A stretch of DNA of 64,000 nucleotides from Undaria pinnatifida (GCA_012845835.1 JABAKD010000006.1:3544506-3608505), one strand, 5' to 3'; numbered from the stretch's first letter, positions 1-11,034 are shown. Notes: generated by a model from the sequence alone, not told the origin. A program made the numbers and translations.

Positions 1-119
1 GTACGTGCTTTTGTAGTCTACGGCGTATACATGCGTTTCATGTGAAAACATCTTTTGAGCTTTTGGTTGAACTTTTTGAATATGTATGATATGATATGGT
101 GTAGAGAGAGGGAAAAGGA

Positions 120-340
120 GATGATCACGCCAGAATAAACGAAATAAAATTCGATGGAAATCGACGAGCATAAAAAGCTGAAAAGTGGGAATGCTGAGCC
201 CTATGCGCGATAACAATGAAGGCATGTACCGGGGGGGGGAAGGGAAGAAAGCTGTGACCACGGCTCGTTGTCCAGAAGGTCCAGGTCGCTGAAGGTATAA
301 AGCTATTTACAGATTGAGCTGGAGAAAAAAATGAACTGGC
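120..340 (+). repeat. tRNA-derived SINE, 3' body fragment
   Basis: Shares the body of the SINE seen complete at 5926-6235: GAACCCTATGCGCGATAA-like core, then GTGACCACGGCTTGTCC. The tRNA-like head is missing. Positions 1-119 show nothing recognisable. Confidence 0.65.
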
Positions 341-482
341 CCAATAGAAACACTTTCAACTTTTCACAACAATGTCAAGATTTTAAACCACCAGGTACAA
401 AGTTAAGATTTGAACTACCATGTATTACAACAGCAGTCAAGATTTAAACTAGTACTATATACCAGTTATCAGGTCAACATTC

Positions 483-484
<2 letters not shown>

Positions 485-513
<29 letters not shown>

Positions 514-620
514 GCTGCTGCTGTTCTCACATCAACTCGCATAATCAAGTCCGTGGTCACAAGACAGGCTCCAGCAACTCTGGAGTGTGTGGAAGAATAC
601 CCCACCTGGGGGAAAACACA
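485..620 (+). repeat. GTT-headed interspersed repeat, fragment
   Basis: A (GTT)n run followed by TCTCACATCAACTCGC and AATCAAGTCCGTGGTCAC. The same unit recurs at 762-1000, 3400-3620 (reverse), 4625-4735 (reverse), 16640-16870 and 55690-55790. Confidence 0.6.
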
Positions 621-660
621 AAGCAAACCACAAGTAGTACAAGTACGTATATTATAAAAA

Positions 661-1640
661 ATGAAAACACACTCCAGCTGTGAGATCGAAGATTTCGTCG
701 AAACTCATCTTTGCAAGCTGTGTGTGATACTCCGATCGCGCGTATTTCGAGTTGTGTGTCCTCATTGTTGTTGTTGTTGTTTTCTCACATTAACTCTTGT
801 CAAAAAATCTAGAGTCCGTGGTCACACAAAGGTGCTGGAGCCCTAGGAAGATCCGAAGAACCAAGTGAAATCAAAATTCGTCAGGGAAATACTACGCTTT
901 CCCGCCTAAAAACGCACGATATGGAAAAAGGCGCACAAGTGAAAAGGTCAAATGTGCAAACTGAACTCACATGGCCGCGGGTATCCACTCAACTACGTAC
1001 AGCAAGGATATAGGTCGGCGACTCCCCTTGCAACTACAGCAGTGTATAATCAAATTAAAAATACACTACAGCTGTGAGATCGAAGATTTTGTCGAAATTC
1101 ATCTTTGCAAGCTGTGTGTGATACTCCGATCGCGCGTATTACGGGGTGTGTGTAATATATCCCCTTGCAACTACAGCAGTGTACTCGTAGCTATCAGGGT
1201 CAACAGGTTGAGGTTAGTCAGTCTGTGCGCGGAAACTATAAAACCCGTTTTTGAGGGGGACAAAATATGACAGCTGTCGAAGGAAATGCATCAGTTTGTC
1301 AAGTGAGTGAGTCCTGTAAGTCGAATAACCGGTGAGGGGAGGGCTGAGTTTTTAAGGACGTGGGGGCCGGGGTTTGATCAAGAGGGAGCCGGGGGCGGGA
1401 CGGGCGGGGCAGCTCAATCTGTGCGTGGAAACTATAAATACTTTAACGGGATAATCTGACGGTTTTGGAAGGAATGCACCAGTTTATCATGTATATCCTG
1501 TAAGTCGTACAACCAGTGAGGAGAGGGCGGAGCGTTCGAGGGGGTGGGGGTGGGAGGGGAAGGGGGGGGGGGGGGAGCGTTCGAGGGGGTGGGGGTGGGG
1601 GGGGGAGGGGGGGGGGGGGGGGGGGCGAAAGGGTTCTTTA
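661..1640 (+). repeat. Composite of two interspersed repeats ending in poly(G)
   Basis: Contains the core TGTGAGATCGAAGATTTCGT (661 and 1072), the GTT-headed repeat (762-1000), then the longer family with GGGGGACAAAATMTGACAG and ATAACCGGTGAGGGG, ending in G-rich sequence with runs to 1625. An inverted partner lies at 3680-4380. Confidence 0.65.
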
Positions 1641-1649
1641 AACATCTTT

Positions 1650-1957
1650 AGGTCGCATAGATGTAGGGGTTTGCTATACGCGTCTAGGCGATGGTGCGGG
1701 TGGTGGGGAAGGAGGGGGCGTGTGTGGGGGGGGGGAGGGGGTGAATTGCAGCAACGGCATGGATGGCTCTAGAAAGATAATGGAGTGATATAAAGTGCGT
1801 GGAAGTGTATTACTCTGGCAGATTTCGATGTTAGGTGGGGCGTTTGAACAAGAGTGAGCGGAAAAAGAAAAAAAAGAAAAAAAAGGGGGGGGGGGGGGGG
1901 GGGGGGGGGGCGGGGGGGGGGGGGGGTTCAAGAGGTTTAGGTCACATGAAGTATATA
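1650..1957. repeat. G-rich low-complexity segment
   Basis: Contains a purine block and a G tract of roughly 40 bases at 1885-1926, broken by a single C. The proline- or glycine-rich frames here are artefacts of the homopolymer. Confidence 0.8.
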
Positions 1958-2050
1958 TACACTCCAGCTGTGAGATCGAAGATTTCGTCGAAAGTCATCT
2001 TTGCAAGCTTGTGTGTAATATATTGTCTTCGATCTCACAGCTGGAGTGTA
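1958..2050. repeat. 25-bp perfect inverted repeat
   Basis: Arms 1958-1982 and 2026-2050 (TACACTCCAGCTGTGAGATC...) are perfect inverted copies around a 43-base loop; both are ends of the family described at 661. It could fold as a hairpin. Confidence 0.9.
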
Positions 2051-2448
2051 TTTTCACACACATGTCGTACATAGCTGAAGCAACTCATGCATCCGTCAAA
2101 AAATGTGAGCAGATTTAATCGGAAGTTGGCGTGCGTGGTATTTTTCATGCGAGGCCTATATCGGTGCACACTCTTCATGACTCGCATCCCACCCAGGGAA
2201 CCCAACCAATGCACAAATCCGCGAGGAGAAACAGAAATTGATACCATACCCAATAGTAAGGAGGAAAGAAAAGAAAGAACGAGAGAAATAGAAAACGGAC
2301 CTGAAGCAAAATAACACGTACGTAATAAGTTACGTAGAGTCGCAAGCAGGGGAAGTATACTCCTCCGTTCCCCTTGCCGCCTCGGTAAGGCATGCTGCGA
2401 GACATGCCCTAGCAGGCTTGTAGCGAGTGAGGGGAGTTTTTCTGGCGG
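2051..2448. other. No gene or repeat recognised
   Basis: Mixed sequence with no supportable gene. 2776-3399 is likewise without a recognisable feature. Confidence 0.5.
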
Positions 2449-2775
2449 GTGTACGGCCGGACTCACCCTCAAGGAGTGATACCTTCTTGCTGCTGCGTGT
2501 GGCCGCGAGGCTTAAGCGTGGCGGTAGAGTTGGGTCGTACGTGGTGCGTTAGGCATGGTCACCTACGATTCGCGCGTCTTTTAGGCAGCAGCGGCGGAGC
2601 AGCAATGCTTGATCGGGATGCTCGCGCGGAGGCAGGCGCCACCACGAGCCACACTACGGCGCAGTCTTGGCTTGAGTGGAGGGAACTGCGCCGGCAGGAG
2701 GCTGAATTCGACGACGGAGGAGGAGGGCGACTGAGCGTCGACGTGCGGGCAAGAGACGGATTGAACTCTCCCTGA
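2449..2775 (+). CDS. Unrecognised open reading frame or terminal exon
   Basis: An open frame in otherwise non-repeat sequence. Its second half, from ATG at 2604, has coding-like composition and encodes an acidic, Arg- and Glu-rich segment (AQSWLEWRELRRQEAEF) ending at TGA. No domain is visible, and neither a promoter nor partner exons could be found. It may be a terminal exon or chance. Confidence 0.2.
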   Translation: MYGRTHPQGVIPSCCCVWPRGLSVAVELGRTWCVRHGHLRFARLLGSSGGAAMLDRDARAEAGATTSHTTAQSWLEWRELRRQEAEFDDGGGGRLSVDVRARDGLNSP

Positions 2776-3399
2776 ACGAAATCTTTACTTTTTCAGATCA
2801 GCACCGCAAGCTGCGAGGGGCATTTTGTTTCTTGGGACGGGGGAGAAGGGGAACCGATTGGAATTGAGCGTCAACGAGAGCAAGTGCGAATGAGCGGGTC
2901 GAATGAGCTAAGGCGATGAGGCGGCCATGGAGAACCACAGCAGGAGGATGGCACACGGAGACCCACGACCCGTACGCACACCATCATCACGAGAGCAGCG
3001 ATCGTCTTTTTTCAGGGTTTTCTTCGAGGCAGTATTACAACATGTTACTTGCGTCACTGATTTTTGTAGAGTTGGTAGAGTTGTATACCCTTCATGGGGA
3101 ACGACCCCCCGCAATTTTTAATTTTCAGGCTCAGGCGTCATAGCTGCGCTGCAACCTGTCAGATAACATGGAAAGACGGGGCGATCATTGATATTTTTAT
3201 GGTGGTTTTTGGTTCGATTGCTCTTTTTTCGCTGCGTGCCCGCGGGTCGTCATTCTAACAGCACTTCAGACAGCAGACGCGTGCGTCTGTGCTCACGATT
3301 ACCGTGCGGTTCGTACGGTGCAGGCAGCCCAACCGCTGTAGTTTGTAGCCGCGAGTTGGTTAGTTGTGGGAACAGGGGCACTCTATGTCGTAGTTGAGT

Positions 3400-3620
3400 G
3401 AATACCCGCGGCCATGTGAGTTTAGTTTGCACATTGAATCACTTCACTTGTGCGCCTTCGTATCGTGCGTTTTTAGACGGGAAAGGGTAGTATTTCCCGG
3501 ACGATTTTTTATTCCATTTGGTTTTTCGGATCTTCCTAGGGCTCCAGCACTGTGACCACGCACTCTAGATGTTTTACAAAAGTTAATGTGAGACGACAAC
3601 AACAACAACAACAATATCAA
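3400..3620 (-). repeat. GTT-headed repeat, reverse copy
   Basis: Reverse complement of 762-1000: the CATGGCCGCGGGTATYCACT end is at 3400-3418 and (CAA)n at 3595-3613. Confidence 0.7.
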
Positions 3621-3679
3621 ATTTATATGATGCAACATGATGTATACCTATATATCCTTGATGATTATTATAATAAAAA

Positions 3680-3851
3680 TAAAAATACACTCCAGCTGTG
3701 AGATCGAATATTTTGTTTCATATATATATATATCCTTAACCACCCCCGCCCCAACCCCCCCCCCCCCCCCCAATAATAAACTGGTGCCAAAACCGTCAGA
3801 TTTATCCCCTTGAAAGGATTTATAACTTACATGCACAAATTGCCCCCCCCT

Positions 3852-3885
<34 letters not shown>

Positions 3886-4380
3886 AAACCCGCTCGCTTT
3901 TGATCAAAACCAGGCCCCCACGTCCTTCAAAACTCCGCCCACCCCCCTCACCGGTTATTCGACTTAAAAGATTCACTTGATAAAAGGATACATTTCCCTC
4001 CACAGCTGTCAGATTTTGTCCCCCTCAGAAACGGGTTATATAGTTTCCGCGCACAGACTGACTAAAATCACCCTGTTGACCCTGATAGCTACACTCTAGT
4101 TGCAAGGGGAGTCGCCGATCTATATCCTTAATGAGGACACACAAGTCGTAATGCGCGCGATCGAAGTATCACACACAGCTTGCAAAGATGAGTTTCGACG
4201 AAATCTTCGATCTCACAGCTGGAGTGTATTTTCATTTTTTATAATATATGGACACACAGCCCGTAATACGCGCGATCGGAGTATCACACACAGCTTGCAA
4301 AGATGGGTTTCGACAAAATCTTAATCTTCGATCTCACAAGCAGTAGCTGGAGTGTTTTTTTATTTTGGTAATATGTAATG
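3680..4380 (-). repeat. Reverse copy of the 661-1640 family with poly(C)
   Basis: Runs through a C tract near 3840-3882, CACCGGTTATTCGACTTA, TTTTGTCCCCCTCAGAAACG and CGAAATCTTCGATCTCACAG; the last module is repeated at 4250-4350. Other copies: 12045-12300 and 52060-52290. Confidence 0.7.
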
Positions 4381-4569
4381 TATGCAATAAAATTCAATAA
4401 CTCGTTTTATTCATTTGAGAGCAGGTACGGTAACATGAACGGCCGTCTCGGGTGGCGATACGGAAATTAGAAATTATTAATGGGGTGAGAGGATAAATAA
4501 TGCTCCCATCCGCCTCTGGTCAACTGAAAAATATGCCTGCTACTAGTATCATATTTTACCTGGTACCAG

Positions 4570-4985
4570 GTAATGCCGGTCGCCCCGGTGGCGTATCAGG
4601 TTATCCTCGAGCCTGGTTATAAGGTTTGTTTGTTTTTTTTCCCTGGGGTATTCCTCAGCTCCAGCGTTACTGGAGCCTGTCCTGTTGTCCACGGACTTGA
4701 TTATGCGAGTTAATGTGAGAACAACAACAGTTCAGTTTCGTGAGTTCGAATCCCCCCGAGTGCATACTCGTGTAGATTCGTGTGGTGACTTTTTCTTTTG
4801 TGCACAAATTGACTTGCGGAAAGCGCGAGAGCGTGAGTTAGCAAACACTCGATGAAAAAATAGACGAGCAGTGGGATTGCTGAACCCTATGCGCGATAAA
4901 AATTGAAGGCAAGAACCGGGGGGAAGAAGAGACGACACCTGTGACCACGGCTTGTCCAGAGTCTGGAAAGTAGATGTGTGTGTGC
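4570..4985 (+). repeat. tRNA-derived SINE interrupted by an insertion
   Basis: A-box TGGCGTATCAGG at 4589-4600; the B-box GAGTTCGAATCC is displaced to 4741-4752 by about 110 bp of the GTT-headed repeat. The SINE body then runs to about 4980. Confidence 0.75.
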
Positions 4986-5925
4986 AAAAAAAATATGTGA
5001 GACAACAATCTCTGGTACCTCGTATGTTTTTTGTTGCCGGGTACTTTGCTGTTTTCTTTTGGAAGGCTTACTACGCCCTTTTCGCCCTGTGTTCTGACAT
5101 CAGGTTTAGTTTTCCAGCCTGAAACTGACGTCATGTAATACCTGGTACCAGTGTGCATTGCTTTGGGTTGGGTTGGGGTTGTAATATCCTATAGTCTAAT
5201 ACATGGGTGCTTTTTAGATACTTTACACCTGGTGCTTTGATATTTTACACCTGGTGCCCCTGTTACTGTGTACCAGGTAGCCAGAAGTGTTTTTTGGTTT
5301 TATCTCTCGCTAAAAGGATCAACTGCTGAGAGCGCCTAGCAGCGTGGGTAGGTGCAATTCGACGCGAGTCGACGAGAGAAGAAAAATGCTGAACTACGTA
5401 TGTTCGCGATAAAAATGAGGGCACAGTATTGCAGTGGGGACGGGGGAGGAGGGTCCGCTATGTGACCCCGGATCTGAGCTACTACTGGGAGGGAGGGAGG
5501 GAGGGTGAAAAGGAGACTAGTGCGAGGATAACAATAGTAAATGGGATTAAAAAAACAACACATAGTCTGTGACGACAGAATTTGTATCTCGCTCGAGGAT
5601 GAAGAATCAGCACGGGCACTGGGTGTACTACTGATGTCGATGGGTATATGTCGAAATCAAAAATAACGGTTTGATGTGAAGACAACGCACAGGTACCAAG
5701 CATCTGATACTCTGGTGTATTTTTTGCTACTGTCGGCCCAACTAAACCCACCCTCCAAACACCCAGCAGCCGAGAAAAAACTGCCCTGGAGGCTGGGTGG
5801 CAACGAGAGGCCGGGGCATGTCATCGTTTGGACTGCTGTGCCGGAGAGCAGAGGCGGGCTCATTTTCTTATACTCCGGAGTATTTTTATTTTCGCCCGCC
5901 GCTCGGGTGTTTTTTTTTTTTTTTT
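4986..5925. other. Intergenic sequence with decayed repeats
   Basis: Contains scattered TACCAGGTA-like words, a diverged SINE body at about 5335-5475, and a unit with GGATGAAGAATCAGCA at 5597 that recurs at 49580. No gene supported. Confidence 0.5.
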
Positions 5926-6235
5926 CACACACGTTTACTTTCCAGCTTCTGGACAAGCCGTGGTCACAGGTATCGTCCCTTCTCCACCCCGGTTCTTGCC
6001 TTCAATTTTTATCGCGCATAGGGTTTCAGCATTCCCATTGCCCGTCCATTTTCCATCGAGTGTTGCTAACTCACGCTCTCGCGCCTTCCGCAAGTCGATT
6101 TGTGCACAAGAAAAAGGTCCCCACGAATTTTTACGAGTATGCACTCATGGGGATTCGAACTCACGAAACCGACCTATACCAGGCTCGGGGATAACCTGAT
6201 ACGCTACCGGTGCGACAGGTGGTTACGATACCCCG
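5926..6235 (-). repeat. tRNA-derived SINE, complete head
   Basis: Read on the minus strand it has an A-box TAGCGTATCAGG (6195-6206) and a B-box GTTCGAATCC (6151-6160) at tRNA-like spacing, then CTTGCGGAAGGCGCGAGAGC, the GAAACCCTATGCGCGATAAA core and GTGACCACGGCTTGTCC. Confidence 0.85.
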
Positions 6236-6394
6236 AGAACCGATAAGACCCCCCATCAACCTTTGTTTTTCTACCGGTAGGCTTTTAGGTTGTGCCGAAC
6301 GTGCGGGGTAATCTCGAATCTTTGCGGGGCAAATACACACGTGTTAACTTGTTCTGATGACCCAACCTTTTGGGGACTGCTGTGGACTTTATGG

Positions 6395-6905
6395 AGGGAA
6401 AACATGACGAAAAGCCAAATGACGATACATAATGAAGATTACAAACGCCCGCCGACGTGCTTGGTATAGATTTTCATTTGTTTGTTATTAATTTGCGGCG
6501 GATGGGGGAAGATTGAAGCTTAACCCCTTCACAACTGGATCCCTTTTTGGGGGACAATTTAACTTGAATTTAGCATAGGGAGGGATTTGGGGGCTCTAAA
6601 GGGGTTAAAGCTCGCCAAACTTCCACGTATTTTTATGCGTGTGTGTGTTCAATTTATCTCAATTGTAAGCGCAATCCACCGCTAATATGTATGGAGGGAT
6701 AGCAGGGCGACAGCCAAATTACGGTATAAAATGACGATTACAAACACCCGCCAACGCGCTTGCTATCGATTTTTATTCATTTGTTATTATTTTACGGCGG
6801 ATGGGGGGAGAATGAAGCTTAAGCTCGCCACACTTCCACGTATTTTTCCACATGTGCGTGTAAAATTTATATCAGCTGTAAGCGCAATCGAGCGCTAGCT
6901 GGCGT
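6395..6905 (+). repeat. Direct duplication, one copy holding a MITE
   Basis: Two adjacent copies (about 6395-6685 and 6690-6905) share ACGATTACAAACRCCCGCC, GCGGATGGGGG and TTCCACGTATTTTT. The first contains the 6520-6608 MITE, the second does not. A third partial copy is at 20270-20400. Confidence 0.8.
6520..6608. mobile_element. TTAA-target MITE
   Basis: About 85 bp bounded by TTAACCCCTT and AAGGGGTTAA with TTAA at each edge. The sister duplication has the empty site GAAGCTTAAGCTCGCC at 6813-6828. TTAA target and CCC ends are typical of the piggyBac superfamily. No transposase is seen. Confidence 0.8.
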
Positions 6906-7282
6906 ATCCCTTCAGTTCCCGTGGTGGCGACAACACGCGAGTTGTCCCTACCCGCGGTCCCCGTTACTACTCCAGCAGCGCACGCTGCCGTTGTAGACGG
7001 ATGCGTGAGTATGTCGACACGACATAAGTCCTTGGGGATCAAGCGCTGTGGAGATAGCCACCCGGAATGTCATCCTTCCGCGTAGTGTGGGACTTGCGCA
7101 AGCTCACCCACTAACAAAACACCTGGCCATTGAGAAAAAAACAGCCTTCCGCCGGACTTGGTCCAGTTACGGCCCACCCTACCCATTCGGGCGTTCATCC
7201 TCGGATGTTTCAAGATTGTCGTCGAAATTCAACGCAAGGATTCGAATCTCGGACAGATAATATCCCTATTAACAGTGTTTGG
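6906..7282. other. No gene recognised
   Basis: Unique-looking sequence with open frames of up to 71 codons but no domain or splice context. Confidence 0.4.
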
Positions 7283-7735
7283 CTTCCAGGGCAAGATATA
7301 TCCCTAGTCTATATGATTTGCATGGCCTACAGATCATGTTGCTGAGTGGGAGTCGTATGATCTGCATGATCTATCAGATCAGATCCCTGTTGAACCGTTA
7401 ATGATGTATGCCTTCCAGGGCAGACGGACCCAAGATCTGTATGATCTGCATGGCCTACAGATCATGTTGCCGAGTGGGAGCCCTATGAGGTGCATGATTA
7501 GATCAGATCTCTGTCGAACCGTTAATGATATATGCCTTCCAGGGCAGACAGATCCGTGGTCTATGTGATCTGCATGGCCTACAGATCATGTTGCCGAGTG
7601 GGAGTCGGATCACCTGCATGATGTATCACATCAGATCCCTGTTGAACCGTTAATGACATATGCCTTCCAGTGCAGACAGACTCATGATCTATATGATTTG
7701 CATGGCCTATAGATCATGTTGCCGGTGGGGGCCTT
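7283..7735 (+). repeat. Tandem array, unit 123-130 bp, four copies
   Basis: Copies start near 7283, 7410, 7533 and 7663 with CTTCCAGGGCAGACRGA, then GCATGGCCTACAGATCATGT and TGAACCGTTAATGA. Confidence 0.85.
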
Positions 7736-7844
7736 ATAATGGTCTACACCATCTACAGTAGCACATGTTTCCTGGGTTGGGCTTTTACTGCACAAATCTT
7801 GTTCGGCGTATCATTAGGACAGATTAATGATACTGGACGATCTA

Positions 7845-7960
7845 CTGTACCGTAGATCGTGACGTGTCCGGGGTGGGCAAGATCGTGACCTGTCCGAGGT
7901 GTGCAAGGTCATGACGGGTCCGAGTTGTGCAAGATCGTGACGTGTCCGAGGTGTGCAAGG
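7845..7960 (+). repeat. Tandem array, unit about 27 bp
   Basis: Repeats of GATCGTGACGTGTCCGAGGT with GTGCAA, about four copies. Confidence 0.75.
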
Positions 7961-8139
7961 ATGCGTACCGCACGGGCGCAGGATGGGCCTACCTGCGCTT
8001 ATGCTCGCTCATATATCTCGTCGCACGGCTGATTAGCCCAACATTTGAACTCACTAAATTATTGCGATCTGGTCGCTATCTCTGCGGCCTAAAGGGGTTC
8101 ACATTAAAGTATCTCACTCTATTTCCACGTAGTATATCC

Positions 8140-8620
8140 CTTCTTCAACCCCCCCAACCCCCGCTTTCCACATTTCCAGCGCTTGCACCCCGCTCCCCCG
8201 CCCCACCGCAACCTCCCCAACCCAACTCCGCCCCCCTCCCCCTATTCCTATCCTCCACCCCCCATCACCGCACCCCCCCCGCCCACCACAAACTCAACCG
8301 CCACCCCCCCGGAACCTCACCCCCCACCCCCTCCATCCCTCCCCCGCCCCGCTGCCATGTGTTCGTTGCGTGTACCCCTTGACAAGCAGGCAACGTAGAA
8401 CCCCTCCACACCAACCTCCCAACCCCCCCACCCCCCCCCCCCCCAGCCTCCCTACCCTTCCCCCCCACCCCCCGCATTTTACATCTCCAACGCGCGTACC
8501 CCACACCCACCAACGCCACTCTCCAAACTCACACCCTCACCACCCCCACCCCCGCCCACCTCCCACACACCCCCCATCCCCTCCAAACCCCGCCTTCCTC
8601 GTTTATTGGTTTCACCCGTT
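8140..8620. repeat. C-rich low-complexity stretch
   Basis: CCCCCAACC-type sequence with two insertions of CGTGTACCCC-like words. Pro-rich and Gly-rich open frames on the two strands are compositional artefacts. Confidence 0.75.
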
Positions 8621-8639
8621 TACAGGCAAGCTACGTGGG

Positions 8640-9345
8640 AGGAGGAATGGAATGACAAGCACCCGGGGATGGCGGCAGCGACTAACCACGAACGGAAGGT
8701 GACAATCCCGCGTTTAGTGCATTTCCCTCAGTGCGCCCCCCCCAGTTTAGTGCGGTGATATATGCTTGTCACGACCTCGTCATATAGTCGCGTTCCTACC
8801 TGAGTGCGGTGGACTAACCACGAACGGAAGGTGACAATCCCGCGTTTAGTGCGTTTACCTTAGTGCGCCCTCCCCCCAGTTTAGTGCGGCGATATGTGCT
8901 TGTCACGACCTCGTCATATAGTCGCGTTCCTACCTGAGTGCGGTGGAGTTTAGTGCGGGTTCCCAGTTTAGTGGGGTGAAAATCGATTGTCATGAACTCG
9001 TGAAGAATGGAATGACAAGCACCCCTCGGATGGCGGCAGCGACTACCCACGAACGGAAGGTGACAATGCACTTGTGTTCCGGCTATAGTGCGGTAGAATT
9101 TAGGGCGGGCTCCCAGTTTAGTGCAGTGAATATGGATTGTTATGATATCGTGAGGAATGGAACGATAAGCACCCCCGGATGGCGGCAGCGATTAACCTCG
9201 AACGGAAGGTGACAATGCACTTGTGTTCCGGCTATAGTGCGTTCCCCTGCAGTGCATGCCTCCAGTTTAGTGCGGTGATATCGCCTTGTCACTACCTTGT
9301 GCTTCGGTCGTTTCCCCGCTTTAGTGCGGGCACCCTTTTTTGTGA
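8640..9345 (+). repeat. Degenerate tandem array with TTTAGTGCGG motif
   Basis: Four to five units of about 120-190 bp, each with ATGGCGGCAGCGACTAACC, ACGAACGGAAGGTGACAAT and several CAGTTTAGTGCGGTGATAT words. Confidence 0.8.
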
Positions 9346-9394
9346 GGGCCCAATTATGTGCAGAATGTGTTGAGAAATGCGCAAAATAAAGGGA

Positions 9395-9660
9395 TTTAAC
9401 TTGGAGAAATGTTGATGCATTAGATAGTAGGGAGAAAACGATCGCTATCCTAGGAGACCGATGGTGGCCACAGATAGTCAAAGAGGAAGGAGATAAGTTA
9501 AGCGAAACGTTTTTTTGAAGTATGGAAGAAACGCACTGACCGCCCAAATGTTCGCGGTGTCTCGCCTTTTAGGAGTAGGAACGGTGCTCCTCCCCGCCTC
9601 GAAAGCGAGGCGTGGTCTATGGTCAATTGAGGCAATCAGCAAGTAAGACCCCCACTCCAG
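9395..9660 (+). mobile_element. Non-LTR retrotransposon 3' end, copy 1
   Basis: Homologous to 10219-10570: GAGAAAACGATCGCTATCCT, the GGAGTAGGAACGGTGCTCC motif, a GTGGTCTATGGTCAA word and a C-rich end. Frame broken. Confidence 0.6.
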
Positions 9661-9760
9661 AGAACCAAAACGCATTCGAAGCTGTCACCCGTATGCAAGA
9701 AAGTAAGCACACGGTGCTGAAGTTCGCCCCACGAGTGGTTCTTAGCACGACGCAGGTCAC

Positions 9761-9925
9761 CCTTCATGCGACCACCGCTCACCTCAACGCTGCGCTTCGC
9801 GCTCTTGGTGCACGCGATGCCTGCCTGATCGGTGAAAACCCGACGTGCTCCGTCTTGGAGGGATGCGAGGGTCTATGGTCTAATGGTTACGGCTATGCAT
9901 GAAAGGAGTACCTCCCCCCGCCCCT
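9761..9925 (+). mobile_element. Short retroposon with C-rich tail
   Basis: Contains GAAAACCCGACGTGCTCCGT, GATGCGAGGGTCTATGGTC, CGGCTATGCATGAA and GAGTAC, then a C-rich tail. More copies: 13840-14010, 15245-15350, 17270-17400, 22690-22975, 23506-23700, 25608-25740, 59120-59310, 60800-60890 and 61490-61590, in both orientations. Confidence 0.75.
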
Positions 9926-10218
9926 CTTCTACAACACCTTGCGGAAAAAGACAAACCCGAAAACGAAAAAATTGAACAGCCCTCAAGAGCGAGTTGGCTC
10001 TTGCCGTCCGCCCCTGCCTAAAACGCCTGCTCTTCCCCTATACAGGACATGTTCGACCAGACTAAAACACGTCGGAGCAATTTTGAAACGATAGTTTTTT
10101 ATACTGCTACACCTTCCCGCCTTCCCCTCCCCTCCCCCCCACCCCCCGTGTTTATCATTTCACGCCGACTTCCCCCTATCCCCTTCTACGTTTATTTACC
10201 CCTCCCCCCCCCCACATT

Positions 10219-10570
10219 ATGTGTCCGTGTGGCACAACAATAGAGAGTAGGACTTACGTAGTAGGAGAATGTGGAATATACAAGGAGGAACGGGATGCAT
10301 TAGAGGAGGAGACGAGGAAATTTGACGTATGTGGCATGGAAGAGTTTGGTAGACTAAAGAGTAGCGAGAAAACGATCGCTATCCTAGGAGATAGATGGTG
10401 GTCGTAGACGGCGAAACAGGACGGGGATAAGATAAGCAAACAGTTTCTATGTATAGTATATGGAAGAAGCGTAATGAGCGCCCAAATGTTGCAGGTGTCT
10501 ATTAGGAGTAGGAACGGTGCTCCTTCTCGAAGTGGATGCGTGGTCAATGGTCAAATGACTAAGGCACCTA
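10219..10570 (+). mobile_element. Non-LTR retrotransposon 3' end, copy 2
   Basis: Encodes CPCGTTIESRTYVVGECGIY then SSEKTIAILGDRWW and a stop. The CxC-x7-H/Y-xxx-C zinc-binding pattern with a following Arg-rich helix is what follows the reverse-transcriptase domain in many LINE-like elements. No reverse transcriptase is present, so it is 5'-truncated and dead. It ends with AAATGAGTACCCCC. Confidence 0.65.
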
Positions 10571-10605
10571 GGGCACGCAACAAATGAGTACCCCCACCCC
10601 CTACC

Positions 10606-10885
10606 CCTTCGGAGATGTTTGGCAGATTAGATTGTATCGAGAAAGCGATCGCGATCCTAGGATATAGATGGTGGCCGCAGACGGCGAGACAGGAAGGAGA
10701 TAAGACAAGCTAAACACTTTGAAGTGTGTAACATACAAAGTAAACTAACTGTGCCGAGAGTCCGAGTGTTGGAGGTGTCTCTGTAAGGAGTAGGAACGGT
10801 GCTCCGTCTCGAAAGGGATGCGTGGTCAAAGGTCAAACGACTGAGACACGCAACAAGTGAGTACCTCCCCTCCCCCCCCCCCCGC
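10606..10885 (+). mobile_element. Non-LTR retrotransposon 3' end, copy 3
   Basis: Third tandem copy: GAGAAAGCGATCGCGATCCT, GGAGTAGGAACGGTGCTCC, TCTCGAAAGGGATGCGTGGT and GTGAGTACCTCCCC. A C-rich block runs on to about 11018. Confidence 0.65.
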
Positions 10886-11034
10886 CTACCCCCCCCCCGC
10901 CCCCGCCCATTATCCCTTCTGTCCCGCCGTCCCGCCCCTTGCGTATGCTTGTCGCTCCCACGCTACCCCCTCCCAGGCTACCCCCTCCCCCCCTTCCCCC
11001 CTTCCCCTTCCCCACTTCTAAATTAGAGGTGTGC

